Assembly: GCF_002067135.1 (NCBI RefSeq)
Contig: NZ_CP020105.1
Span: 1,984,001 to 2,048,000, forward strand
Direction: 5' to 3'
Source: Spirosoma rigui
GTDB lineage: Bacteria; Bacteroidota; Bacteroidia; Cytophagales; Spirosomataceae
Length of the DNA stretch: 64,000 bases
The stretch's first letter is position 1. Each line of letters starts with the position of its first letter. Below the pieces are notes generated by a model. The model made no database searches. It saw only the letters and a list, made by a program, of their open reading frames with translations, and was not told the DNA's origin. Position numbers and translations under genes: made by a program. Below are positions 51,688 to 60,228 of this stretch, piece by piece.

Positions 51688-52650
51688 TCAATACCCGAAG
51701 CTCAGACCCTTCAACTGCAGGACGTTTTCATCGACGACGGCGTCGTTTTGGCGTAGTCCGCTCTGGACCACAACCCGGTCGTTACGCTGCTGACCCAACT
51801 GCACCGCCCGACGCTCAATCGTTTTCGGATCGGTTTGCACGAACACGTAGTCGCGTCCCTGTACCGTTACAATCGCATCGCGGGATACGGTCATCAGCTG
51901 GCCCTCCAGTACGCCAAACTGCACCGTAGCGAACATACCTGCCTTGAGCCGCCCGTCGGTATTGTCGACCGCGATCCGGAGCTTGATCTGGCGGGTTGTG
52001 TTGTCGACGTAGTCATTTACCGCATCGATCCGGCCCGTGAACCGCTCGTTGGGAAAGGCGGTGAAGTTGAGCGTACAGGGAACGCCTTTTTTGATACTGC
52101 TCAGCTGATTCTCCGGGATTTCGCAGACCACAAGGATGGTATTTGGCCGGGCCTTGCGCAGGGTCTCCGGATCGAAACCCGCCTGTTTCAAGGTTGCTTC
52201 GTCGGCGATGATAGCGGCTTCTTCGTTGGCCAGCTGGGTCTGAGCGTCAATCACTTCTTTTCCCGACGCTGCGCCGTGGGCCTGTAAATCACGAATACGC
52301 TCCAGACTCCCCCGCAGCGTTTGGATGTTGATGCGGTGCTGTAGAATAGCCGAATAATTGTCCGACAGGCCGGGGTCGTCGAACAGGACCAGTCGTTCGG
52401 ACGGGTTCTCTACCGAACGCATGACCATGGCTGCTACGTGACCGGGGGCCGAAAAATCGGTATGGATGGCTTCGGGCCGGGCGGGCGACGTAGCAAACGC
52501 CCGCATCATCACCGTGTCCGGGAACCGAACCTGTGCGCCATCAGTACTGACCGTAGGGCGCGGAACCGCTGTTACAACGGGTTTGGGCTTATCCTTGCAG
52601 CCAAGAGTAAGACCCGCGAGCAAGAAGAGAAAATGATACCGGATGTGCAT
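51688..52650 (-). CDS. czcB: Efflux RND periplasmic adaptor, CzcB-like lipoprotein
   Basis: A 320-residue membrane-fusion protein linking the RND pump to the outer-membrane channel. Lipoprotein signal MHIRYHFLFLLAGLTLGC (Cys18). A coiled-coil hairpin lies at about 105-160 (RINIQTLRGSLERIRDLQAHGAASGKEVIDAQTQLANEEAAIIADEATLK), then a beta-barrel part (TILVVCEIPENQLSSIKKG, FPNERFTGRIDAVNDYVDNTTRQIKLRIAV) and a membrane-proximal domain (LMTVSRDAIVTVQGRDYVFVQ). The flanking lipoyl halves look short, so it is compact compared with E. coli CusB. Metal-binding His/Cys stretches are not apparent. Middle gene of the efflux operon. Confidence 0.9.
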   Translation of the reverse strand: MHIRYHFLFLLAGLTLGCKDKPKPVVTAVPRPTVSTDGAQVRFPDTVMMRAFATSPARPEAIHTDFSAPGHVAAMVMRSVENPSERLVLFDDPGLSDNYSAILQHRINIQTLRGSLERIRDLQAHGAASGKEVIDAQTQLANEEAAIIADEATLKQAGFDPETLRKARPNTILVVCEIPENQLSSIKKGVPCTLNFTAFPNERFTGRIDAVNDYVDNTTRQIKLRIAVDNTDGRLKAGMFATVQFGVLEGQLMTVSRDAIVTVQGRDYVFVQTDPKTIERRAVQLGQQRNDRVVVQSGLRQNDAVVDENVLQLKGLSFGY

Positions 52651-52692
52651 GGCTCTGGGTAGTAAACCGGTGCGCTCGGTGGGCCGAACGCA

Positions 52693-53985
52693 TCAATACT
52701 GATTGATCTGCCCCGTTACGTACAGCAACCGGACATAATTTTGACGATAGGTATACAGGGCCTGGTAATACGCGGTTTGCGTATCGAACCAGGAACGTTG
52801 GGCTTCCAGGAGGTCAATGAGCGTGGTCGCTCCGCGGAGGTAAGCGTAGCGGACGGAGGCCAGCACCCGATCGGCGTCGCGCCGGATGGCGGTGTACCGG
52901 CTGATGATCTGGCGGCTGGTGGAAAACGTCTGGTAGGCCGTTTCAACTTCCGACCGCACCCGCGCCTGTACCAGGGAAGCGGCCTGAATGGCCTGGTCCT
53001 GCAACACGCGCGATTTCTGAATTTCGCCCTGGTTACGGGCGTAGAACGGTAGTTCGAGGGTCAGGAAAACACCGGCATACGGCACACTATTCTGGGGGTT
53101 CCAGATCAGGCCGGCTTCGTTGCGGGGTTTAGCCAGTACCTGCTGTAGATCCACATTGCGCCGGGCGGTTTCCAGGTTGGCGGCAGCGGCCTGTACATCG
53201 CTTCGGGTCGTTGACGCTAGCCGAAGCAGGCTATCGGGGCTGGCCTGTACGGTAGGGTACAAACTCAGCGCGTTGCCGAAACCGGGATGGACGACCGAGT
53301 CATTCATGGCTACGGTGATGCTGTCGGTCGTACCCAGTACCAGCCGGAGGTCGGCCAGGCGGTTGCGCAGGTCCTGCTGCGCCGTCCGGGTCTGTAATTC
53401 AAACTGATCGGAGAGGAGTTGCGTCCGAGTGAGGTCGGTACTACTGATGACCAGATCCTTCAGTCGCACCTTATTGAGCTGAACCAGCGTGTCGACGTTG
53501 GCTTTGGCGCGTTCCAGCAACGCCAGCTGAATGCGGGCGTACCAGGCGTCAAGGAAGCGATTGGCCGCGTCGAACAGAACGCCCCGCTCGGTCTCGGATA
53601 CGCTGCTGACGGCCAGTTTGGTACTGGCTTCGGCAAACTGATTCCGGTATTGCCGTTTGTGGTAAATGTCGAATTCTTTGGTAGCCTGTAACCAGAACTG
53701 ACGCCGTTGCCGACCCAGCAAACCCGCTGATTGATCGATGGGTAAGCCGCTGTTCCGGTTCAACTGGAACAGGGTCTGGTTGTTCAGGATAGGATTGGGG
53801 CGCAGGTTGGCTGTTGTCTGGTCAGCCTGCGCAATCGGAATGTTCAGTCGCTCGACCCGCAGCGCCGGACTATTGGTACGTACCTGTTGCAGTACCTGGC
53901 TGAGCGTTACCGGGGTCTGGGCAGATACAGACAGGCTAAACGCAAAAATACCGAGTAGGATACCCGCTGTTTTATTGACTCTCAT
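52693..53985 (-). CDS. czcC: TolC-family outer-membrane channel, CzcC-like
   Basis: A 430-residue outer-membrane efflux protein; the ATG at 53985 is chosen (MRVNKTAGILLGIFAFSLSVSAQ), since the frame to 54015 adds ten residues ahead of the signal. Two OEP repeats of long helices are seen (for example LSQVLQQVRTNSPALRVERLNIPIAQADQTTANLRPNPILN and the second repeat with DVQAAAANLETARRNVDLQQVLAKPRNEAGL). It should form the exit duct of the CzcCBA-type system. First gene of the operon. Minus-strand TTACTTTG at about 54019-54026 may be its -7 region. Confidence 0.9.
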   Translation of the reverse strand: MRVNKTAGILLGIFAFSLSVSAQTPVTLSQVLQQVRTNSPALRVERLNIPIAQADQTTANLRPNPILNNQTLFQLNRNSGLPIDQSAGLLGRQRRQFWLQATKEFDIYHKRQYRNQFAEASTKLAVSSVSETERGVLFDAANRFLDAWYARIQLALLERAKANVDTLVQLNKVRLKDLVISSTDLTRTQLLSDQFELQTRTAQQDLRNRLADLRLVLGTTDSITVAMNDSVVHPGFGNALSLYPTVQASPDSLLRLASTTRSDVQAAAANLETARRNVDLQQVLAKPRNEAGLIWNPQNSVPYAGVFLTLELPFYARNQGEIQKSRVLQDQAIQAASLVQARVRSEVETAYQTFSTSRQIISRYTAIRRDADRVLASVRYAYLRGATTLIDLLEAQRSWFDTQTAYYQALYTYRQNYVRLLYVTGQINQY

Positions 53986-54203
53986 CCTTGATAAAGGTGT
54001 CCGGCAAAGTAACACCTCATTGGGGGAGAGAGCGGCAACAGGTTAATTAAAAGGTTGTTAAATGTATTGTGTGCGCGTGCTGAAAACCGCAGGTTCCCGC
54101 TGTAGTTCAGTGGGTTAGGAGCCTGTATCGCCGAAGTGCGCAGCCTGGCAGATCGGATTGGTATTAAGTATTTATACTTACGGTATTGTATTCGTCAGCA
54201 CCG

Positions 54204-54794
54204 TTAAAACCAGGGCCGTCGTACTTTCATGGATCGTTTCAACCCTGTAATGAGCAGGAATGCACCCAGGATACCGAAGATGATAGCCAGTATGGTAACG
54301 TGCAGCACGGCAAACAGCAATGCTACCAGAATGACGATGACGGATGCTTTCAGTTTCCAGCTGATGCGTTGCCACCAGTTGAGTTCCTTGCGTAGCGGAA
54401 GGCCCAGACCTTCCCGAATGCGATTGCCGAGCCGCATTTTTTGCTTTGGTTTAGGGCGCGGTTGTTGATCAACGCTACCGGTTGGCGCGGTGACCAGGGA
54501 CTGAATCCGGCTCAAGTGCTGTTGCACAAGGGCCCGGCTGGCTGGCGATGCGGTGGGCTGGTGGTTCAGGCTGGCAACGGCCGGTTCGGGGGCCACAGCG
54601 GGAGGGGGAAGCAGGGTTAGTGCGTCAGCGGTCGAGTCGAGCGGTGCCTCTGCAACGGCGGATGAGGTAGCCGGTGCCCGGTCGGTAGCCAGCGACGGAT
54701 GGGGCGTACGCTGAAAATAAGCGGTTGGTCGATGGCAGGCGGCAAACAGGCACAGAAAGCAGAAGTAAGCAAGAAAGCGAACAGAAAGGCGCAT
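54204..54794 (-). CDS. Hypothetical lipoprotein with C-terminal membrane segments
   Basis: A 196-residue protein. Starting at the ATG at 54794 it reads MRLSVRFLAYFCFLCLFAAC, a lipoprotein signal with Cys20, then a Pro/Ala-rich low-complexity stretch to about 115, then basic helices (PRPKPKQKMRLGNRIREGLGLPLRKELNWWQRISWKLK), and two hydrophobic segments (about 152-167 and 168-186) ending KRSMKVRRPWF. I do not recognise a family. The lipid anchor plus terminal membrane hairpin is unusual. The region before it (54016-54203) has no gene. Confidence 0.65.
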   Translation of the reverse strand: MRLSVRFLAYFCFLCLFAACHRPTAYFQRTPHPSLATDRAPATSSAVAEAPLDSTADALTLLPPPAVAPEPAVASLNHQPTASPASRALVQQHLSRIQSLVTAPTGSVDQQPRPKPKQKMRLGNRIREGLGLPLRKELNWWQRISWKLKASVIVILVALLFAVLHVTILAIIFGILGAFLLITGLKRSMKVRRPWF

Positions 54795-54973
54795 CAGGTC
54801 GTCATTGAATGTAAGCACAAAAATCCCCCTTACAACGATACAGACAAGCAGGTTGATATGATTTGCCGGAAAAAGGCCCCGTCAGTCGGCTGCATTTACC
54901 TAATGGACAGGGTTCTAAGTAGGGATAATAGCCTGTACTGCTTTTGGGCAGATACCTGCTTTATGCCTTTGCT

Positions 54974-56287
54974 ATGCGCCGATTACTACCCAGCCTGACG
55001 GTTTTGCTGTTCATTACCCGGATGGCTGCGGGCCAAACGCCAACGACCGCCAGACCCGAACCTGTTTATAATTACGACGAAGCCCGGGTTGGTACATTTA
55101 CCCTGCCCGAACTGATGCGCACCACCAGGGGAAAGCCGGTAACCAACCGGGCCGAATGGCGCGCCCGGCGGGCCGAACTGCTGCAGCTGTTCGCCGAAAA
55201 CGTGTACGGCAAAACACCGGCAAAAGCGGTTAAGCTTCGGTTTCAGGGAGGTGCGGTGAATGCGAACGCGCTGAATGGGCTGGCCGTACGGAAACAGGTA
55301 TCTATTTTCTTCGTCGACTACCCGGAGCTGCCGCCCATTGATGTCCTGATCTACCTGCCGAAAGCCACGGCGACGTCCGGGGTATCGGGTAAAATTCCCG
55401 TTTTCATGGGCCTAAATTTCTGCGGCAACCACTGCGTCTCTACCGAAGCTGACATCGCTTTGTCGACGCGCTGGGTCGATAACACCATCGGCGACGTATC
55501 GGTCAACAACCGGGCTACCGACAAAGCGCGGGGGATGCAGGCCCGGCGCTGGCCGGTAGAGACCATTCTGAAACGGGGCTATGGACTGGTAACGGCCTAT
55601 TACGGTGACATCGAACCTGATTACCCGACAGGATGGCGCACGGGCATCCGGTCGGTGTTGGGCGATACGACCCGCTATGCCGATCCGCAAGCCAGCGAGT
55701 GGGGGGCTGTGGGGGCCTGGGCGTGGGGCATGAGCCGAATCATGGATTATCTCCAGACCGACCCGGCTATTGATGCCAAGCGGGTTATTCTTATGGGCCA
55801 TTCGCGCATTGGTAAAGCCGCCGTTTGGGCGGGGGGGCAGGATGAGCGCTTTGCGGCCGTCATTTCCAACGAGTCGGGCGAAGGGGGCGCGGCCCTGAGC
55901 CGCCGTTGGTACGGCGAAACCGTCGAGCGGATCAATACCAGTTTTCCCCACTGGTTCACGGGGCGCTATAAAACCTACAACAACCGCGTTATTGATCTAC
56001 CCACCGAACAGCACGAACTACTAGCCCTGGTGGCACCCCGTCCGCTCTACGTGGCCAGCGCCGATGGTGACCAGTGGTCTGACCCGAAAGGCGAATTTCT
56101 GGGGGCTCTTTACGCCGGGCCAGTCTACAAACTGTATGGTAAAACCGGGCTGGGCGACGTGGCTTTTCCGGGCCTGAACCAGTCCGTAGGGCAAACTGTT
56201 CGCTACCACGACCGAACGGGAAAACACGACGTTACGGACTACGACTGGGAACAGTACCTGCGGTTTGCCGATGAATTAGTCCGGTAG
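54974..56287 (+). CDS. Secreted CE15-like (glucuronoyl esterase-type) alpha/beta hydrolase
   Basis: A 437-residue secreted esterase. The ATG at 54974 (MRRLLPSLTVLLFITRMAAGQ) gives a clean signal peptide to about residue 20; the longer frame adds 10 residues. Hydrolase marks are the nucleophile Ser277 in MGHSRIGKAA, Glu300 in ISNESGEGGAAL, and a late His418 in TGKHDVTDYDW. The GHSRxGK elbow and the NESGEGG/A motif are those of carbohydrate esterase family 15, which cleaves glucuronoyl esters between xylan and lignin; the TRGKPVTNRAEWRARRAELL start is also typical. It may work on plant polymers. It stands next to a Nudix gene, with 19 bases between. Confidence 0.85.
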   Translation: MRRLLPSLTVLLFITRMAAGQTPTTARPEPVYNYDEARVGTFTLPELMRTTRGKPVTNRAEWRARRAELLQLFAENVYGKTPAKAVKLRFQGGAVNANALNGLAVRKQVSIFFVDYPELPPIDVLIYLPKATATSGVSGKIPVFMGLNFCGNHCVSTEADIALSTRWVDNTIGDVSVNNRATDKARGMQARRWPVETILKRGYGLVTAYYGDIEPDYPTGWRTGIRSVLGDTTRYADPQASEWGAVGAWAWGMSRIMDYLQTDPAIDAKRVILMGHSRIGKAAVWAGGQDERFAAVISNESGEGGAALSRRWYGETVERINTSFPHWFTGRYKTYNNRVIDLPTEQHELLALVAPRPLYVASADGDQWSDPKGEFLGALYAGPVYKLYGKTGLGDVAFPGLNQSVGQTVRYHDRTGKHDVTDYDWEQYLRFADELVR

Positions 56288-56294
56288 CCCTGCC

Positions 56295-56302
56295 TACCTT
56301 TG
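56295..56302 (+). promoter_or_regulatory. -7 box 4 bases ahead of the Nudix start
   Basis: TACCTTTG matches TAnnTTTG and ends at 56302; the ATG is at 56307. This suggests a leaderless mRNA. No -33 TTG is seen at the expected distance; the nearest TTTG (56264-56267) is 27 bases upstream. Confidence 0.35.
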
Positions 56303-56306
56303 CGGG

Positions 56307-56921
56307 ATGATACCCGAAAATGACCCCAAACCCTGGCAGGTCGAAAAAGCCGATTACCTGATCCGGAACCCCTGGCTAACGGTTCGGCAGGATGGCGTTC
56401 GCTTGCCCCATGGCGGTTTTATCCCCGACTACTACGTGTTCGAATACCCAAACTGGGTCAATATCGTTGCCGTTACTACCGACGGGCGGCTGATCCTCGT
56501 GCGGCAGTACCGGCACGGGATTGCCGGGGTGCACTACGAACTCTGCGCTGGTACTGTTGACCCGATTGATGGCTCCACCGAAGCAGGTTTACTGCTGGCA
56601 GCCCAGCGCGAGCTGCTCGAAGAAACGGGTTACAGCGGTGGCCACTGGCAGCCGTTCATGACACTGTCGGCCAATACCGGTACGCATACCAACCTTAACT
56701 ACACGTTTCTGGCAACCGACGTAGTGTGGCAGCAGGCGCAGCAGCTCGACGACACCGAAGATATAACAGTGCATCTGGTTACGCCCGAGCAGGCGTGGGC
56801 CATCGTTGAGCGGGGTGAGATGGTGCAGGCTATGTGCGTGGCACCCCTGCTGAAGTATTTAGCCCGGCCACGGGCTGCTCCTGTCGATGCTAACGCGACC
56901 GAAAAGAGCGAAGAAGCGTAG
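56307..56921 (+). CDS. Nudix hydrolase, ADP-ribose-pyrophosphatase-like
   Basis: A 204-residue Nudix protein acting on a nucleoside diphosphate linked to another group, with Mg2+. N-terminal WLTVRQDGVRLPHGGFIPDYYVFEYPNWVNIVAV is typical of ADP-ribose/ADP-sugar pyrophosphatases. The RELLEETG core of the Nudix box is at 101-108; the first half (AGTVDPIDGSTEAGLLLAAQ) is less canonical, with the upstream Glu displaced by one position. LILVRQYRHGIAG also fits this group. Substrate is not assignable precisely. Adjacent to the CE15 gene and the aminotransferase. Confidence 0.85.
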   Translation: MIPENDPKPWQVEKADYLIRNPWLTVRQDGVRLPHGGFIPDYYVFEYPNWVNIVAVTTDGRLILVRQYRHGIAGVHYELCAGTVDPIDGSTEAGLLLAAQRELLEETGYSGGHWQPFMTLSANTGTHTNLNYTFLATDVVWQQAQQLDDTEDITVHLVTPEQAWAIVERGEMVQAMCVAPLLKYLARPRAAPVDANATEKSEEA

Positions 56922-56929
56922 CGATGGCG

Positions 56930-56937
56930 TATCTTTG
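56930..56937 (+). promoter_or_regulatory. -7 box upstream of the aminotransferase gene
   Basis: TATCTTTG (exact TAnnTTTG), 51 bases before the start at 56989. No clear -33 TTG. Confidence 0.35.
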
Positions 56938-56988
56938 CCCCTCATTTCATGACAAACTCCTGCTGGTAGTAAGTTTTTTTGGTTAAAA

Positions 56989-58173
56989 ATGCCGGTCCAG
57001 GCCGGTTCAGACGTGATTATTCCACTGGCTCATCGTGCCGATCAGGCGCAGGAATACTATTTTTCTGTTAAGCTGGCCGAAGTTCGTAAACTCGTTGCGG
57101 CAGGCCACGATGTTATCAATATGGGTATTGGTAACCCGGATATGATGCCCTCCGAGGCTACTATTGATGCACTGACGGCGGCAGCTCATCAGCCCCATGC
57201 GCATGGTTATCAATCTTATAAGGGTATACCCGCTTTTCGGGCAGCCATTGCCCGCTTTTACAGCCATACCTACGGCGTAACCCTTGATCCTGAAACGGAA
57301 ATTCTCCCCCTGATCGGATCCAAAGAAGGGATTACGCATCTGTCGCTGACGTTTTTGAACGAAGGCGACCGGGTGCTGGTGCCCGAGTTGGGCTATCCCG
57401 CCTACCGCGCGGTGAGCCAGATGGTGGGTGCCGATGTACGGGAGTACCCGCTGCTCGAACACCGGAACTGGCAACCCGACTGGAGCGCCATGGCCGATCT
57501 GGTGACGGAGACCACCAAAATGATGTGGCTGAACTACCCACACATGCCAACGGGTGCGCCCGCCACGCGGGCCCTGTTTGAGCAGGCCGTTCGGTTTGCC
57601 CACGATCACCGGCTGCTTCTCTGTCATGACAACCCCTACAGCCTGGTCCTCAACAAAAAGCCGCCCATAAGCTTGCTGGCAATCGACGGGGCGGCAGACG
57701 TAGCGGTAGAGCTGAACTCCATGAGTAAGTCGCACAACATGGCGGGCTGGCGTATTGGCTGGTTGGCGGGCACCAAGTCGTATATCGACTCCGTCCTGAC
57801 CATTAAAAGCAACGTTGACTCGGGGATGTTCCTGGCGTTGCAGCAGGCCGCCGTCCAGGCCCTCGCCAACTCCGACGACTGGCATCGGGAGCGTAATGCC
57901 GTGTATGAGGACCGGCTCGATGCGGCCAAAGCGTTCCTCGATGCATTGGGCTGTACGTATACCAATGATCAGGAAGGAATGTTTCTGTGGGCTAAACTAC
58001 CCGAATCGATTGCGTCGGCCGAAACGCTGGTCGATGAACTGCTGTATACCAAGCACATCTTCATCGCACCCGGTTTTATTTTCGGTCCCAAAGGTAATCG
58101 GTACGTTCGCGTATCGCTGTGTATGCCCAAAGAACGTATCTGGGCCGCGGTAGAGCGGCTGAGGGCGGCCTGA
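56989..58173 (+). CDS. Class I/II PLP aminotransferase, probably aromatic
   Basis: A 394-residue cytoplasmic fold-type I aminotransferase. Residues seen: Asp214 and Tyr217 in LCHDNPYS, PLP Lys247 in NSMSKSHNMAG, Arg255 in GWRIGW. The motif that is usually NPNNPTG or NYPNNPTG reads NYPHMPTG, so Met186 occupies the place of the PLP-contacting Asn. It lies just ahead of tyrA; in Bacteroidota the same order is found in tyrosine/phenylalanine clusters, so it probably transaminates prephenate or hydroxyphenylpyruvate. It also resembles LL-diaminopimelate aminotransferases and the DapC-like group, so the substrate is an inference. Confidence 0.85.
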   Translation: MPVQAGSDVIIPLAHRADQAQEYYFSVKLAEVRKLVAAGHDVINMGIGNPDMMPSEATIDALTAAAHQPHAHGYQSYKGIPAFRAAIARFYSHTYGVTLDPETEILPLIGSKEGITHLSLTFLNEGDRVLVPELGYPAYRAVSQMVGADVREYPLLEHRNWQPDWSAMADLVTETTKMMWLNYPHMPTGAPATRALFEQAVRFAHDHRLLLCHDNPYSLVLNKKPPISLLAIDGAADVAVELNSMSKSHNMAGWRIGWLAGTKSYIDSVLTIKSNVDSGMFLALQQAAVQALANSDDWHRERNAVYEDRLDAAKAFLDALGCTYTNDQEGMFLWAKLPESIASAETLVDELLYTKHIFIAPGFIFGPKGNRYVRVSLCMPKERIWAAVERLRAA

Positions 58174-58339
58174 CTAATTCATAATAACCCGGCCGTGGGA
58201 CTCCAGCCTGGCGTTGACCAATCAGGGAGGGAGACAAGGTGTAGTGTGTACACAGGCAACCTCAATTAGTCGGTCACAAAACGAAGGTGATCAGGCAGAA
58301 TGCGGCAAATCGGTTCAATCCTTAAAAATCCTGGCTTAG

Positions 58340-59197
58340 ATGACAGTTTCGATCATCGGTATTGGCCTGTTGGGCGGCTCGTTCGCCCTCGCCATCCGTG
58401 AGAAGTACCCAAAAATGCGCTTCATCGGCGTCGACTCGTCGCCCGTCAATGGCCAGCTGGCCCTGGCGAAAGGGATCGTCGATGAGGTGATGCCATTGGC
58501 CGACGCGCTGGCGCAAAGTACGCTCGTTGTGCTGGCTACCCCCGTCAATGTCATCATGGAATTGCTGCCTACGGTGCTCGACCAGCTACCGACGGGCGCT
58601 ACGGTCGTGGATCTGGGTTCGACGAAAGGGCTGATCTGCGATGTTGCCGACGCCCACCCCAAGCGGAATCAGTTCGTAGCCGCTCACCCGATGGCCGGCA
58701 CCGAAAACTCTGGTCCTGGTGCGGCCTTCAGGGAACTGCTCGTGGGGAAGAATCTGATCATCTGCGACCGCGAAAAAACGAATTCGGACAGCCTTACACT
58801 GACCGAAAGCCTTTTCCGGGATGTGGGCATGAAACTGTTCTACATGAGTCCGCAGGAACACGACCTGCACCTGGCCTATGTCTCGCACCTGAGCCACATC
58901 AGCGCTTTTGCGCTGGGACTTACCGTACTGGAAAAAGAAAAAGATGAACAGGCCATCTTCGACATGGCCAGTACGGGGTTCAGCAGTACCGTTCGGCTAG
59001 CCAAAAGTTCGCCCCAGATGTGGGCGCCCATCTTCGATCAGAACCGGGCCAACGTATCCGACGCCCTGGCGGCTTATATTGAGTTTCTGCAGCAGTTCAA
59101 GCAGGTGATCGACGATCAGAACGTAGCTACGTCGCTGGATTTTATGCAGCGCGCCAACGTAATCCGGCGGGTGCTGGACGGCATTGAGAAGCGGTGA
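58340..59197 (+). CDS. tyrA: Prephenate dehydrogenase
   Basis: Oxidatively decarboxylates prephenate to 4-hydroxyphenylpyruvate for tyrosine. 285 residues, the compact form without an ACT or chorismate-mutase domain. Rossmann loop VSIIGIGLLGGSFALAI at the start, the substrate motif AAHPMAGTENSGP with the catalytic His (about residues 116-118), and the dimer-domain sequence HLAYVSHLSHISAFALG. Length fits. The gap from the aminotransferase (about 165 bases) has no gene. Possible alternative: arogenate dehydrogenase activity, which cannot be told from sequence. Confidence 0.94.
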   Translation: MTVSIIGIGLLGGSFALAIREKYPKMRFIGVDSSPVNGQLALAKGIVDEVMPLADALAQSTLVVLATPVNVIMELLPTVLDQLPTGATVVDLGSTKGLICDVADAHPKRNQFVAAHPMAGTENSGPGAAFRELLVGKNLIICDREKTNSDSLTLTESLFRDVGMKLFYMSPQEHDLHLAYVSHLSHISAFALGLTVLEKEKDEQAIFDMASTGFSSTVRLAKSSPQMWAPIFDQNRANVSDALAAYIEFLQQFKQVIDDQNVATSLDFMQRANVIRRVLDGIEKR

Positions 59198-59258
59198 TTT
59201 TTGAACAGTTTGCGGCTACGACTTGTCATAGTATGAAACAGTAAAACGCAAACAGTTT

Positions 59259-60125
59259 ATGCAAACGCAACCTACAAAACCCGCCGTTGAAGCCGGGACG
59301 ATTACAATTGGTGGCGACCTGACGGTTAACCGCATGGCCTACGGGGCTATGCGCATCACCGGCGACGGTATCTGGGGACCACCCAAAGACCATGACGAAG
59401 CCATTCGGGTACTGAAACGCTGCCTTGACCTGGGCATTAACTTTATCGATACCGCCGATAGCTACGGGCCTTACGTATCGGAAGAACTGATCGCCGAAGC
59501 GCTGTATCCCTATGCCGATGAGTTGGTTATTGGTACCAAAGGGGGACTGCTCCGCACGGGACCTAACCAGTGGCCGGTGGATGGCAGCCGCAAACACCTG
59601 CAGGAAGCCCTCGACGGAAGCCTGAAACGGTTGAAGCTCGACCGGATCGACCTCTACCAACTGCACCGCTTTGATGATAAGGTTCCGGCCGAAGAGTTTC
59701 TGGGTTTTCTGCAGGAGATGCAGCAGGCCGGTAAAATTCGCCACATTGGCCTGTCTGAAGTGAATGTCGACCAGATCAAGCAGGCCCAGGCGTATTTTGA
59801 GGTTGTATCGGTACAGAATATGTACAACTTCGGTCAGCAGCAGTGGAACCCAACCCTGAAGTATTGCGAAGAAAACAACATCGCCTTTATTCCCTGGTAT
59901 CCGCTCAGTGCTGGTAATCTGGAAGCCGACAAGGCTATTCACCGTGTGGCCGAACGGCACAACGCAACGGAATACCAGGTGGCCCTGGCGTGGCTGCTGG
60001 CGGCATCACCAGTTATGCTGCCCATTGCCGGTACATCGTCGGTAAAACACCTGGAAGAAAACGTACTGGGTGCTACCCTCAAATTGACGGATGAAGATTT
60101 GAAGGATATGCCACTGCCGCAGTAA
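59259..60125 (+). CDS. Aldo/keto reductase
   Basis: A 288-residue TIM-barrel NADPH oxidoreductase of the AKR superfamily. Catalytic residues: Asp in NFIDTADSYGPYVSEELI (Asp-Tyr), Lys in VIGTKGGLL, and His in YQLHRFDDKVP. LSEVNVDQIKQAQAYFEVVSVQNMYN is the usual strand/helix. The C-terminal NADPH loop reads LPIAGTSSVKHLEENV. This subgroup (pdxI/YdbC-like, 'oxidoreductase' AKR) handles small aldehydes or sugars; the substrate is not known. It is convergent with a DUF2383 gene, with a long inverted repeat between. Confidence 0.92.
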   Translation: MQTQPTKPAVEAGTITIGGDLTVNRMAYGAMRITGDGIWGPPKDHDEAIRVLKRCLDLGINFIDTADSYGPYVSEELIAEALYPYADELVIGTKGGLLRTGPNQWPVDGSRKHLQEALDGSLKRLKLDRIDLYQLHRFDDKVPAEEFLGFLQEMQQAGKIRHIGLSEVNVDQIKQAQAYFEVVSVQNMYNFGQQQWNPTLKYCEENNIAFIPWYPLSAGNLEADKAIHRVAERHNATEYQVALAWLLAASPVMLPIAGTSSVKHLEENVLGATLKLTDEDLKDMPLPQ

Positions 60126-60137
60126 ATTCCGAAGGAT

Positions 60138-60217
60138 AAACGAACGAGGGGGAAGAACAGAGGTAAAGAGGTTGCCATTGCAGTCCCTTTACTTCTGTTC
60201 TTCCCCCTCGTCCGTTT
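60138..60217. terminator. Bidirectional terminator with a 31-bp near-perfect stem
   Basis: Bases 60138-60168 pair with 60187-60217 at 29 of 31 positions around an 18-base loop. The arms are purine-rich (GAGGGGGAAGAACAGAGG) and pyrimidine-rich. The stretch contains GAGGTA, GGTTGCCAT and CCCTTTACT as at 21256-21291, so it may also be a copy of a small repeat. It lies between the convergent AKR and DUF2383 genes. Confidence 0.75.
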
Positions 60218-60228
60218 ACCCTTTTATC

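Noticed and set aside
54098..54160. tRNA-like D-arm sequence (GTAGTTCAGTGGGTTAGGAGC)
   Set aside because: The D-stem can form, but the following part has no 5-bp anticodon stem, no TTC-containing T-loop and no matching acceptor arm. Most likely chance or an unrecognisable relic.
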